Origin: Phoronis australis
Lineage: Eukaryota > Phoronida > Phoronidae
Reading direction: 5' to 3'
Length of the DNA stretch: 64,000 bases
Assembly: GCA_002633005.1 (NCBI GenBank)
Contig: NMRA01000554.1
Coordinates: forward strand, 218,282 to 282,281
Position 1 is the first letter of the stretch; every line of letters begins with the position of its first letter. The translations under genes were made by a program, and so were the position numbers. Of this stretch, positions 13,201 to 23,000 are shown one piece after another. The notes below the pieces were generated by a model, which had not been told where the DNA came from, made no database searches, and was given only the letters and a program-made list of their open reading frames with translations.

Positions 13201-13479
13201 TACGCGATTGGTAATTTCACTGTCTGTATAGAAAGCATTAGGAGTGGAGTGACAACCAATGTAGTGCTCATAGTATTCCTGCTAAAACAGGTTGCATTTC
13301 TTAAATTCATCACTATCTACTTTTGATGGTTACTTAAAACAGGAAGAAGGAAATGGTGATTTTCTGAAATTAGGTTTGGATGATTTTCCAACTTCTTCTT
13401 TTCAGTTCGATCTCGGCGAGCCATGGACGAAATGGCATCACAGCATCGGATCCACCAGTTCACATGGACGATTTACTGA
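4157..13479 (+). CDS. AMN1: AMN1 homolog, leucine-rich-repeat protein (complete, 5 coding exons)
   Basis: Coding exons 4157-4227, 5611-5743, 6045-6407, 8784-8952 (or its duplicate 10219-10387) and 13406-13479 join in consistent phases to give 810 nt, 269 aa; human AMN1 is about 258 aa. Residues 1-68 match the AMN1 N-terminal helix region ([17 protein letters not shown]). Residues 69-245 are cysteine-containing LRRs of the LRR_CC type, with motifs such as [19 protein letters not shown] and [19 protein letters not shown]. The C-terminus FTWTIY corresponds to VTWTVY in human. The start ATG at 4157 has A at -3 and G at +4. Yeast Amn1 antagonises the mitotic exit network; the animal protein lacks an evident F-box and its role is poorly defined. 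Oddities are a GC donor after exon 3, a transposon in intron 3 and a duplicated exon 4. Ortholog assignment is strong; the choice of exon 4 copy is open. Confidence 0.92.
5611..5743 (+). CDS. AMN1: AMN1 coding exon 2
   Basis: The acceptor is tttgtttcag. The first G completes Met24, then the exon reads [20 protein letters not shown] and ends at LPK in phase 0 with donor GTATAG. It aligns residue by residue with the human N-terminal segment. Confidence 0.9.
6045..6407 (+). CDS. AMN1: AMN1 coding exon 3 (main LRR block)
   Basis: The acceptor is atgtttcag. The exon has 121 codons, phase 0 at both ends, encoding residues 69-189 with four LRR units, and ends ...RFSSTN. Exon 4 resumes at VTDQGV, the equivalent of human ATQ|VSDSGV, so the exon must end at 6407. 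The donor is therefore GCAAGT. Confidence 0.92.
6408..6413 (+). promoter_or_regulatory. Non-canonical GC splice donor (GCAAGT)
   Basis: The exon/intron border reads AAT|GCAAGT. The nearest upstream GT (6391) would give phase 1 and delete conserved residues FSSTN. GC-AG introns are the main known minor class of U2 introns, and positions +3 to +6 here match the strong consensus AAGT. Confidence 0.8.
6582..7907. mobile_element. TTAA-flanked foldback transposon carrying THAP fragments
   Basis: Both ends read TTAAAGGCGAA inward (6582 on plus, 7907 on minus). About 320 bases at each end (6582-6900 and 7587-7907) are inverted copies of each other. TTAA at both borders is the type of target duplicated by piggyBac-like elements, although it could be part of the repeat. 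Each arm includes the start of a THAP-domain ORF, in the left arm at 6851 and in the right arm at 7639 on the minus strand ([13 protein letters not shown]). The element lies in AMN1 intron 3, 175 bases after the GC donor. It looks like a deletion/foldback derivative without a transposase. Confidence 0.8.
6851..7276 (+). pseudogene. THAP-domain ORF remnant inside the foldback element
   Basis: The 141-codon ORF starts [13 protein letters not shown], giving the C-x4-C half (Cys5, Cys10) of a THAP C2CH zinc finger. It continues with [14 protein letters not shown], like the conserved aromatic/Trp region, and KHFQPSD, then IPSLLIP, which resembles the AVPTIF box. The third zinc ligand is lost: the residue three before His is Ser. 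THAP domains occur in P-element-type and other transposases and in host DNA-binding proteins. No catalytic domain follows, so this is a decayed 5-prime fragment. Confidence 0.65.
8387..9820 (+). repeat. Tandem duplication, copy 1 (contains AMN1 exon 4)
   Basis: 1434 bases nearly identical to 9822-11265, offset 1435 at the exon and 1445 at the end. The difference comes from small indels near 9124 and 9562. The copies are separated by a single N at 9821. From about 9236 on, each copy also contains three degenerate internal units of about 130-210 bases with the theme ctgtatctcctaaac...atgaagttgacgac. Confidence 0.95.
8784..8952 (+). CDS. AMN1: AMN1 coding exon 4, copy A
   Basis: The acceptor is tttacag and the donor GTACGT. 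The 169-base exon codes residues 190-245 plus the first base of Val246, ending [10 protein letters not shown]. It covers two LRR units. As 169 is not a multiple of 3, this exon and copy B cannot both be included without a frameshift. Confidence 0.85.
9822..11265 (+). repeat. Tandem duplication, copy 2 (contains AMN1 exon 4)
   Basis: Second copy of 8387-9820. It includes the 3-prime part of intron 3, the exon and the start of intron 4. Differences are scattered single substitutions plus a few small indels, roughly one to two percent by eye, as expected for alleles or a very recent duplication. Confidence 0.95.
10219..10387 (+). CDS. AMN1: AMN1 coding exon 4, copy B
   Basis: Same borders and length as copy A. 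The visible amino-acid change is Arg to Cys near the end (GCPRMT becomes GCPCMT). Splice sites are intact, so it is either the allele of copy A placed in tandem by the assembler or a genuine mutually exclusive exon. Confidence 0.7.
11331..11395 (+). repeat. Short dispersed repeat (partner at 37343-37400)
   Basis: A core of about 40 bases, ccctcatgcaaaagtg-aaca then aaaaacaattcctag, recurs at 37350-37390. It lies in AMN1 intron 4. Class unknown. Confidence 0.5.
11513..13013. mobile_element. Candidate DNA transposon with short inverted ends
   Basis: The left end GTATTTATCCACCTT (11513) and the right end read on minus, GCATTTATCCACCTT (13013), form a 15-base inverted repeat with one mismatch. 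A second inverted match (aattggct) lies inside each end. The 1.5 kb interior has no ORF above about 97 codons and no recognisable transposase. Target duplication was not identified. Confidence 0.4.
13406..13479 (+). CDS. AMN1: AMN1 terminal coding exon 5
   Basis: The acceptor is cttcttcttttcag. TT completes Val246, then the exon codes [23 protein letters not shown] and TGA. It matches the human C-terminal segment in length and final motif. A plus-strand ORF at 13292-13483 in another frame is a shadow. Confidence 0.88.
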
Positions 13480-13803
13480 CTGATGTCATCTTATTTTTTA
13501 CTAAATTCTAGCGTTGATTTATTGAATAGATTTTATTTTTCATTTCATTGATGATTTATTTTTTCTTAATAAGTGATGCGATTTCAAAATGTTTCGTAAA
13601 TGAACGGTAATGTTGTGTTTTCCTACATGTGTGCAGCATCGTGTAGTCATGAGTGTCTTCTGCAGTAAGGATCAATTTCAAGGGATCATTGGTATTCCAA
13701 ATTATAGAAAACTATGCACCAAATGAGGTTCACAAACTATTTTCTTTGTGGCTTGATTTCCTGGAACAAACTTGTTTTTTTCTTGCTTTAGTTTGGTAGC
13801 TTT
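13480..13803 (+). other. Probable AMN1 3-prime UTR
   Basis: AT-rich sequence after the stop codon with no ORF. A canonical AATAAA is not present nearby; the closest clear one on this strand is at 16355-16360, beyond several repeats. Confidence 0.35.
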
Positions 13804-13950
13804 AAGGGCTGTTCCAGCAAAATCTGTATGGGAGGGGGGGAAGGCACTTTTATTTCGTACCCACCGCCCATATTTTTCATTTATTTCTCCAACCCATGAC
13901 CCATAATTTTTTAATTATTATTAATAGGTTAAATTATAAAATCCAACACT
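13804..13950 (+). mobile_element. Truncated MITE-like copy (AGGGCTGTTCC family)
   Basis: Begins AGGGCTGTTCCAGCAAAATC and follows the 14511-14880 element for about 100 bases (shared tatttttcatttatttct), then diverges. It is probably a left-end fragment of the same family. Confidence 0.55.
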
Positions 13951-14510
13951 TCCAAACAAATTGCCTCCAGGAGGACCTGTTAAGAACTTAGATGATTGAC
14001 AGACAAGAACTAGTTGTCCAATATTGTCAAAAACTAAAGTAGCCAGTGAGCAATACTTTTGGCAGCCACCAGGTGTCTCTGTTCACCACGTGTCTATAAT
14101 TTCAATGAACACTTTTTCAATTATAAGGATCTATGAATCTCAAACTGTCTCCACGAACTCTTTTATACTTTTATGTCAAGTGAATATTGGAACTTGTTTA
14201 TCTTACGCTTTACTTTTTATTTAAAAATCATCAATTTTCTTATATGTGTTAACACCAGTTTAGTGTTGCATAACTTTTCAATTCAATAGGACTGCAGACA
14301 AACAGTTGGCTCAAATCAACTTGTCCATGACTTGATTAATGGCTTAGTGAACATATTGCACTCTGTTCACTGGCAATAATGGGCTTTTTTGAATTGGGAT
14401 AATTTAGGATATAAGCCAAATGCATTTTTTTGAGTTTTGACGGTTGCAGTAACCAACCTGTCAACATTAACAGATCAAAATATACCACCCATTTTTAATG
14501 CATCACTTCT

Positions 14511-14880
14511 TAGGGCTGTTCCAGTAAAATCTGTATGGGCACCTTTTTTTCACACCCACCACCAATATTTTTCATTTATTTCTTCAGCCTACCACCCGTA
14601 ATTTTTTTATAAGTTTGAAATGCAACCACCCGTAATTTTTTTTGTTCTTGTGGTTGACTGCACAGGCGCTTGAGTTTCTCTGTTCCTCCATCACCACTAA
14701 CGTCATTCATTACTAAGAAAACATAATGTTTCTTATATATGGTTATTAGCCATCGAGAAATTCGAGCACCTGTGGTTAACTGGTGTTATGGGCATGCCGA
14801 TGANACCACCACCCATGAATTTTTATTTCTACTGCCGTCCCTCCCCCCCTCCCACACGGATTTTACTGGAACAGCCCTAA
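14511..14880. mobile_element. MITE-like element with AGGGCTGTTCC inverted ends
   Basis: The left end TAGGGCTGTTCCAGTAAAAT is the inverted repeat of the right end (minus-strand reading TTAGGGCTGTTCCAGTAAAA). Length is about 370 bp, non-coding, with one N at 14804. TTA/TAA at the borders would fit a PIF/Harbinger-type TWA target but may be part of the ends. Confidence 0.65.
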
Positions 14881-14964
14881 CTTGACCCAGTTATTTCTGT
14901 ACAAGATGACCGTGTGCCCTATAAAAATAATTGCAGGCAGTCTTATACATGTTGTACGGGTTCT

Positions 14965-15046
14965 AGCTGTCTGCCCCAGTTGGACTTGAACCCACGACCT
15001 TGAGTCAAAGAAGTAGGTGCTCATACCACTAGGCCACACTGCCTCT
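14965..15046 (-). repeat. tRNA-derived sequence (SINE-like head)
   Basis: On the minus strand the sequence reads GAGGCAGTGTGGCCTAGTGG (A-box type) and, about 35 bases on, GGTTCAAGTCC (perfect B box). A clean anticodon stem and a matching 3-prime acceptor strand are lacking, so this is not a working tRNA. A Pol III-transcribed SINE or tRNA pseudogene is most likely. Confidence 0.6.
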
Positions 15047-16784
15047 AACTGTGTGCCCCAGGTCCAATTTTAGTTTTTAAAAAGCATTCAAAAATAGATT
15101 TTTAACTTTGGAATTTCCTTGGTTATTGTTGGAATACCATAATTCTCTTTATTTTGCACAAAAATTATAAGTTTTTCTGTATTTCAATTCGTGACCTTGC
15201 CCCTGTGTATGATCAGTTTTACCAAGCATTGTTTTTAGCCAGCATGTACACTTTAGTAAAATTGAAGCGGGAATTTCTCATATTGCACAGGAAAAATCAG
15301 TTATTTAAGCTGTATTTACAGTTGGTGGTGAAAGTGTGTTTGGTAGTTACTGCAGGATTCTTTTCACCATTCTTGTCTAAATGCTTAAGATATGACACAC
15401 CGTCAGGTGATATTGTCTGTCACTCATCTGCTACGGTGTTTGTAGATTTTTAAGTTTCAAGCCCATGTCGAAGTAACTAGGAAATTCAGTTCCTTGGCAC
15501 CACTAATAAGATCATCCACTTAATTTGTGAAGTGATGTGATTTCCTAAATTATGGACAAAAAATTGAGGTTTTCAAACAAACAACACTATTAATTTTATG
15601 TTAAGGATGACTGAAATTAGGAAATGCTTCAAATGTCCTGGTAAAACATCAATAGTAGCTTTTTCTCTCAAGTTTCAGTTAAATAGTCCTTGCCACTTCA
15701 GGAATGTTTATCTGTAATGCATTAGGCAGACATCGTTATATCAAATTGTTTTTCTGGGAAGATTGACCACCCATTCTCATCTACAGATGGAACGAAACGC
15801 AACTGATTCAAGCATTCGTTTCTGTCTACAAATGAGCAAGAAATACCCTTGCACTATCATTGAAAATTGGCCTTTGGTGGATCAGTTTTTTGAACTAACA
15901 CATGTTGTCAGTGTTTTGGTGTGGGACTACTGGATACATGCAGAACTTTCATTGAAATGTCTTCAGGTACATACTTTCTGCATCTACCACTACTGGGAGC
16001 AATAGCAGTATAATTTCTAAATGCCCACAGATTTTTATATTATTCAGATCGCAGAATTTTTGCAAGTCGTCTCGTCTTTCTTGTACAAACCAGCTAGAGA
16101 GGTGCCATTCAGTAGTTCTAGCCTTGAAACTGGGTTCATTTTCAGATTGTCCTATTGGGGAGTATTTTCCAGTCCTTTGAACAAAACAGTTTTTTGCTTT
16201 AGTGTTGTGACCCAGTAATTAAAATTGGTGTGAAGCGTGTACATCTTTTGCTCCTGTTCATTGAATATTCAGAGACAGGATCATGCTTATGCAAGCATCT
16301 CATTTGTAGACTATATTATTTTAACTTACTGTTCACATAGATGTATTTACTATCAATAAACTGACTGTGCCATATGTACTCTTGTTATAACCAGAAGCAG
16401 CGCTGTCTTGACGACTTCAATATGAGAATATTACACTATGCACCAATAAGTCCTTTTTTAACAAAAATTTGATCTCCTTACAGCTTGTGTTTTACGAGTA
16501 TTCCAATTTTAGTTGGAAGAATGTTTTTTACAGCAACGTTGTTCTGAGGCAAGACAAGGTATCGTTATCTGACCACTCCTTTCTGGTAATTGGTAAATCT
16601 ATATTATACAAAACATCCACCATGTCCTACAACTGTGATGGGTAACCTGCGAAGCAGCTCTGTTGCCATCATATTTTGTGTATTACCAGCAAGAAATTAA
16701 AGAGTTTTTGCATGGCAACTGCTGGAATGTTTCTCTTTAAAATATTTAATAATGGTAGAGACTACTCATAAATAAAACTGGTCG
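15047..16784. other. Intergenic stretch, no gene recognised
   Basis: Contains plus-strand ORFs of 65-99 codons (15154-15453, 15763-16005, 16021-16218) without domains or splice context; I do not consider them genes. AATAAA at 16355-16360 is a possible plus-strand poly(A) signal. Confidence 0.5.
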
Positions 16785-17308
16785 CTGAGGAACAAAATTC
16801 TTCAGACATAAATGATAAAGTTGTTACCTTGTGAACGTTTTTTCAACTTCCATGGTTCGGTGGTCATTTTCAAACTTATCTCAAGTAACCAGACGTGACA
16901 TCACGACTGGAGGAGGAGGAGTTAGAAAATTGGTTTCTCCAAAATATGGCGCATGCTTTGTCCAGGTGAACTTGTCCTATGTCTCTGTTCATGCACGTAT
17001 TACCCATCTTTTTTATTCAAGTAGATTCTCTGATCCACCTAGTAAATCTGCAGTTATTATCCACTGTATCAGAGAATCTACTTGTATCAAAAAGATGGGT
17101 AATATATACATGAACAGAGACGTATGACAATGTCGACTCAACTCGGCATACAATGCCATTCTTCGTAAGAACCAATTTTCTAGCTCCGCCTACTCCAATC
17201 GTGATGTCACAGTACTCGGCAGACATCAGTTTCGCTGCTGAACCATTGAGGTCAGAAATGTTTCAAGGTAACGATTTTGTTGTCTATGTCTAGAATTGTG
17301 CTCCTCAC
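16785..17308. mobile_element. Palindromic foldback element (about 250-base arms)
   Basis: The outer ends match as inverted repeats (plus CTGAGGAACAAAATTCT; minus GTGAGGAGCACAATTCT). Similarity continues through both arms to the centre near 17040, where GTAGATTCTCTGAT on each strand faces the other. Both arms read outer-to-centre give similar peptides (DIT-G-GG-RKLV, LSYVSVH, ITHLF, SRFSD), so they were once a near-perfect palindrome. A transcript would form a long hairpin. Confidence 0.75.
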
Positions 17309-19882
17309 ATGTATTCTGGATGCTTGAATCTTCTTACATTTTGTACTGGTCTTCTCTTCTCAATCAAAGTGTCTTTGTCGAATCCATGAAGTTATGAATG
17401 TGGAAATGGAACTTAAATCTTGTATTTGTATAAACGGCCCAATCCAGCCTTGTACATAACTTGTGATTGCAAGAAATTGGGCCAAAACTTGAATTTTTAC
17501 AACTTATGTGTATGAATGAGAGACTGTCCAAAAGTAAGATACCTGAAGCCCCAAACAAATACATGTCAACCCGTCAGTATACCCACTTTCCATCAAAACT
17601 TAACTTGATATAAACCACATACCAATATAACGTGTGTCTCGTGACTTTGATTAGCGGTAACATTTGGGCTTAGGAGACCTTACTATTTGTTACTGTCTGA
17701 GACCACTCGGACTAGGTTTAATAAGGTGTTTTATTTGAGACCAGTTTTACAGTCGTTAAACAGTGGTAAGTGGTTTATATCGCAAGTTACTACTTCACTG
17801 CCGTGAAATGTGTTCAAATGTTCCTCATGACAAAATGAGCAGCACGAACACTTGGAGTTGCAATAAAACAACACAGTTATCATGATCATATAAATGTATT
17901 AATCTATTTAGAGACCTTATAACAATCAAATATGTGATGGGTATATTTTACATTCTAAGAGTTGTGTTTTTGTGTCGAAAACAACTTCAATGCTTTCGAC
18001 AAGTTATCTGATCTGATGGTTGTTAAAGGCCATGACTAACTGGGTCAGCCATGCATCTACTGAATAATAAAAAATTTTTTGGAAACAGATTTCCCATCTT
18101 ATCGAAAATCAGTTCAATAACCAAGGACTCAAATTTCGTATATTTTGAGTGTTGCAAAAATCTGATAAAAAACGAAAGATAACCATATATAAATTCTTAA
18201 GTAAAATAATTAAAGTTAATGTATAAATTGAGCATTGTTAGGAAATGGTGATCTCCACTCCAGTCTGTTGAGTTCTTGATTTTACAGCAGAGAAATGCGA
18301 CATCGTTAATTAAAAATGCGGAAAGATTCGCTCCTGCTTCATATCGTCACATCAAATGTCTTTAAGACATGACAGCGTCTGTATCGTTCTTTAGAATTGC
18401 ATAGCGCATCGCACTTGGTCTCAACGATTGTCTCGTCATTGATTCTTTTGCACACATTTGATATTTCCTTTGGTACCGTAGAACTTGATAAGGCACGAAA
18501 ACTAAAGATAGGCTCCACAAAGGGTTATAAACAACATTAATGCAGACAACAAAAGAGATGTCATACGACAACAACACTGGAATATGCCTGTCCTGAATTG
18601 AACTCTTCTTCTTGTAGAGGCAGAAAAATGCATGGCATGACTGACCTAATTTAATTTGTAAATGTTAGCCACTTCTAAGTTGATTAACGAGGGAAGGACA
18701 ATACATTACCCATCCAGCAATTATATTTGTCCATGCAAAATACTTGGTGTCAGCATTACAACTCGGAATACAACAATACAACTTTGCCTTCATTACAGTG
18801 ATGAACTGCATACTAATTAGGATATAAAATAGTGGATAGTGCATTTGCATTGTGAAGAAACAGGACACGTGCTTGATACATGCATTGCATTGTGGGTAAA
18901 TAACTTAAAATGAGAGTGATGCTGCGATATTTCAGGATGAGCCTATTATTGTGGACCTGATTTGATTTTGGTCAGATGGCTTTACGTGACTAAATGTGTT
19001 GCACTAACCATGTCTTGGAGTACCACAGTGCCCTCTCTCAATGATTCTGCACTATTTAACCACAATGCTGTACGTCAGTAGGACACTTGGCCATTCAGAT
19101 GCTAATACAATTTTACTGTTCCACATTGAGTTGCAATGCAGACATGAAAAATTTTGAAAAGCCAAGTGAGATGTGACAAATCATTCACTGAGAAGTGTGT
19201 TTACTTAGTGGCCATAAGCTAGGCGTTTTTCTACCTCTGCAAAAATATAGAGCTGAATCTGTGATGTGTGTAATCAAATCACATCATGGCAAACTCTATG
19301 CTGTGCCTGGACATGAATCCCATGGCAAGGTTTAAGAAATTTATCCTCGAATGCAATAATGTATCTAAGATTATGAAATTCTTTCACCAAGACTTTAAGG
19401 GAAAGATTGTCACTGATTCTGATCCGTGTTAAGAGTTGTTCAAACACAAGAAGAGTCCTGGACAGCGACCAGTGATCATGGTTATATAAGCTGAAACTAT
19501 TGTTACCGCAAGACAATGAATACAGATAACAAAACTACAACACCAACCGATTCCAAATGCAAAAATGTCGACCGTTTTGGCATGAGGTGAAGACAACAAG
19601 TTCTTTTCAGACCAGGCAAATGAGTGTTAATCTTTGCAGAAGTCCACAAAATATGTTACCCTGACTAGAAGTTCAATGCAAATTCAAGACAAGCTTGGAG
19701 TCTGCTAGGAAATGAACCAAATAGAAAAGTTGGCTACCCAAATTCTAATGACTGTTTTAACAGACTTAAAAGTCCACATGTTGAACATCAATAATGTGTA
19801 CCCATATTGATACACTGACTTTGTTGCAGAGAGAGTGCAGTTTTGCATTTGAAATACTATACTCACAGACTTTACTCAGAAC
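17309..19882. other. Spacer and probable ZFC3H1 3-prime UTR, no gene recognised
   Basis: The minus-strand 3-prime UTR of ZFC3H1 should extend leftward from 19882. The 80-codon minus ORF at 19274-19516 lies in this zone and has no recognisable domain. No clear AATAAA close to the stop was found on the minus strand. Confidence 0.5.
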
Positions 19883-20005
19883 TTATGATTTGGATGGGAC
19901 GACTGCCGCGATGAAATCGTTGAAGTTGAGTCGGAGTTTTGTGTAATGAGCTGTGACGGCATTGAGCGTTTCTTGGGATCCATGGCACAGTTCGAACAAC
20001 AGCAT
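19883..20005 (-). CDS. ZFC3H1: ZFC3H1 in-window exon 20 (terminal)
   Basis: The acceptor is attcttgtag. Forty codons start MLLFELCHGSQETLNAV and end AAVVPSKS, then TAA at 19885-19883. It aligns with human QLLFEASEGGKTDNL...LNELL. Confidence 0.85.
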   Translation of the reverse strand: MLLFELCHGSQETLNAVTAHYTKLRLNFNDFIAAVVPSKS

Positions 20006-23000
20006 CTACAAGAATTGGACTGAACCTTCAGACTGTTTATTTCCATTGATGTTAGTATTCAAACTAATGTTCTTATTTTCTGAACTAACATACAAAAATA
20101 ACTAAACAAGAAAGACCGAGGGGTCAATCTTTGGGTGGACAAAGGGAGTTTCTCAACAAAAATAAAGACAATAATTTTAGTATATTACTAAGTTGCTTAG
20201 TGAAGTGTAGGCATTATGAAACAATATTTGCTTAATGTCGCTTTCCCATCAAAACCGCAAGTGCCCCCATTGTGTGGAGTCAGTCAGTGGAAAGTAGAAC
20301 TCCCGGATTTGATAGGAACCAGTGCAACTCCTCTAATGGATCAAACTGAGGAAGTGTGCAACTCCCAGCAATATTCAGTATTTGCAAGAGGTGGCGGTAT
20401 GCAACACATTTTATCAAGTGCGTGAATCAACTACGGCATCTGCTTTGTCCCTACAGCTAGCGTTAACACTCATATCTTTACCAGAGAGGAGATAGTAGGA
20501 AAAGGAACAGAGTTATGAATGACTGTAGTTTCACTATTCGGAAAATATAATTCTCCATTGCTACTTGCAATGTAATAAACTTTGGAAATATAGAAAAATG
20601 GCAGTTTTGACAATTATTTTTGGGTGAAATAAGTGAAGAATGGTCATATTTTCAAACTGTAAATGATGAAAACCACCTTACCTGCACTGGCTGCATGAAC
20701 TAATATTACATACATTTTTGTTAAATTTTACATATAACACAAAGGTCAAGGAAGGCAACATTTCCGTGGCTATCTCTTACATCTTTCCATATGGCAGCCG
20801 AAAAAGGAAGAGTCTGAACAGCTTTCCAGAACAGCTTGCGAACCTGAAAGATACAAAGCCACTTTATAAGCAAGCTCTCTACTTAGAGAAGATAGAAAAA
20901 AAAATTAGCTTTGACATAGCAAGATAACAACCAGACCCCTTGGCTGCGTTCCATGGATCTCAGACACTAGCTTGCATTTGTGACGAAGGTACAGAGAGAA
21001 AAATTCGAGTGAGACCCCCAAATGGGAAATGAGAAACAAAAAGTCCGAAAAAATAGAAAAAGAGACAAAAGTCCACTAAAAAGCCAGGAACCACCAAAAT
21101 TCGGCAAACGCACAATTCATAGATATGAACATACCCGGTTCATTATTTTTTTAGTAAAAGGTCCACATTATCAAAAATTCGAGCCCCCCCATTTTTAGGC
21201 TGGATGCGTGCATGGGTATACTCGTGAAATGCTCGGTCTTTCACTCGCATGACTTTGCATATCTCTGTTTCCTTGCAAGGAACTTGGGTCTACAGAAGGC
21301 TCTCATGCTTTCTAAACGGTATTTAACTTGGGTCTACAGAAGGCTCTCATGCTTTCCAAACGGTATTTAACTTGGGTCTACAGAAGGCTCTCATGCTTTC
21401 TAAACGGTATTTAACTTGGTGAGGTAAGAACCATGTTCTAATGAAGACTGTGGTCCGGTAGTGCATTCAATGTTTCTCATACCTAGCAAGAATAGTGAGA
21501 TCACATGAGAACACACTCCTGTTCATACTGACATACACTAGTGACTGACGACTATGCTACAATGTTGAATCACGGGAGATAACGCTACCTTAAAGCCCCA
21601 AGCAGTGTCACCTTTAAAATACCTGTTTTAGTTCACACCTTTTCAACTCTTGATTACCCAATTACAAATGATTGAACCACGCAAAGAATAGGGTTCAATG
21701 GTTTCTCTAACGGAAAGATTCAGCTATTTCTTTCCAAGACTTCTTGTCAGAAATGTCTCACCCATGACTAGACTGACTGTGTACAGCCCTGAGGCTAACA
21801 CATTACTAGAAGTGGTGAATCCCAACTTAACAAATGTTAATTCAACAGGAAAACAGTTCCATTGCTAATCTGAAAAACGGGAATTGGAGCTCTTTTTTAT
21901 ATTTCAGAAACTCAAAATTTCCTATCAGATGCACCAACGTGCTAAGAATAATGTTGACAGTTATGTACGGATATTCACATGGAAACAGCAGTGCATGTGG
22001 CAATTCCAAGATTTTGAGCCTCTCTTGAACCAGGAATAAGCAGACAGAATGAATGAATTTGGGGCCTTCTTGTGCACAATACAAACTGAAAGAGCTAGGA
22101 CTCATTTTAGCAAAATTTGTAAAATTGTGGCCTTCTGGAATTCAGCATTTCAATTTTATACCCATGACTGCGGCCTTGATACTATGTAATACCAGTATAC
22201 TTAGAAAATGATTTTTAAACTTTTGCCCCACACATTATGAGCTTATTAACTAAAAAAGCAGTTAAGTGAATGTGCTAACACAAATCTCAGATTCAACAAT
22301 CACGATACAGGGCACCTCAAAAATGGTTATTCCTTGACTACAGTTAGAAAGAATTTCTTAAAGTTGTAGGTTTCAACTTTCAAAGAAGAAATTGTCAGAA
22401 AATTTTACCTCAAATACAGTAAATCCAATACATGCCCTATTGCATCTGTTTTAGGCCAAAACCACACGATCAGATTACACTATTTAGATAACCATTACAC
22501 AAATCGAATGGGGTTAGTAAAATGCCAGTGAGATTTTCAAAGTTAATTTGCACTAACTGATTAAGTACACTACCTCCAGGGTTTCCTTCAACTGTAGGTT
22601 TATGGCTATCACCCTGGCAAAATGACACAACAACAATTAATCAATCAAAAAATGGAAAATTGCAATGAATTCAAATTCGACGATTTAAACAACAACTCAA
22701 CAAGTTTATGTCAAAAATAATCAACAATGAGAAATAATATAAATGTCCGCTTTTTAGACTTAAGACTTAACCTTGATAATCATGTAAAATGCGCATTAAC
22801 TTGTTCTAGGAAACCATTTATCTTAACACATAACCTATCCTTAAAGTTACTCAACATCACTGTATTTTACAATCATGAGATCAACTTCCCAAAACAATAA
22901 AATTGAAGACAATTGATTTTTACTATAACCTCATATATTGTTGTCCGGAACTTGAGAAAGAAAAAACAATTTAAATATCATGCGATGACCGCAAAGTAAA

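Noticed and set aside
19274-19516. Minus-strand 80-codon ORF as a last ZFC3H1 exon
   Set aside because: The conserved C-terminus and stop codon are at 19883-20005; this ORF lies downstream and has no similarity to it.
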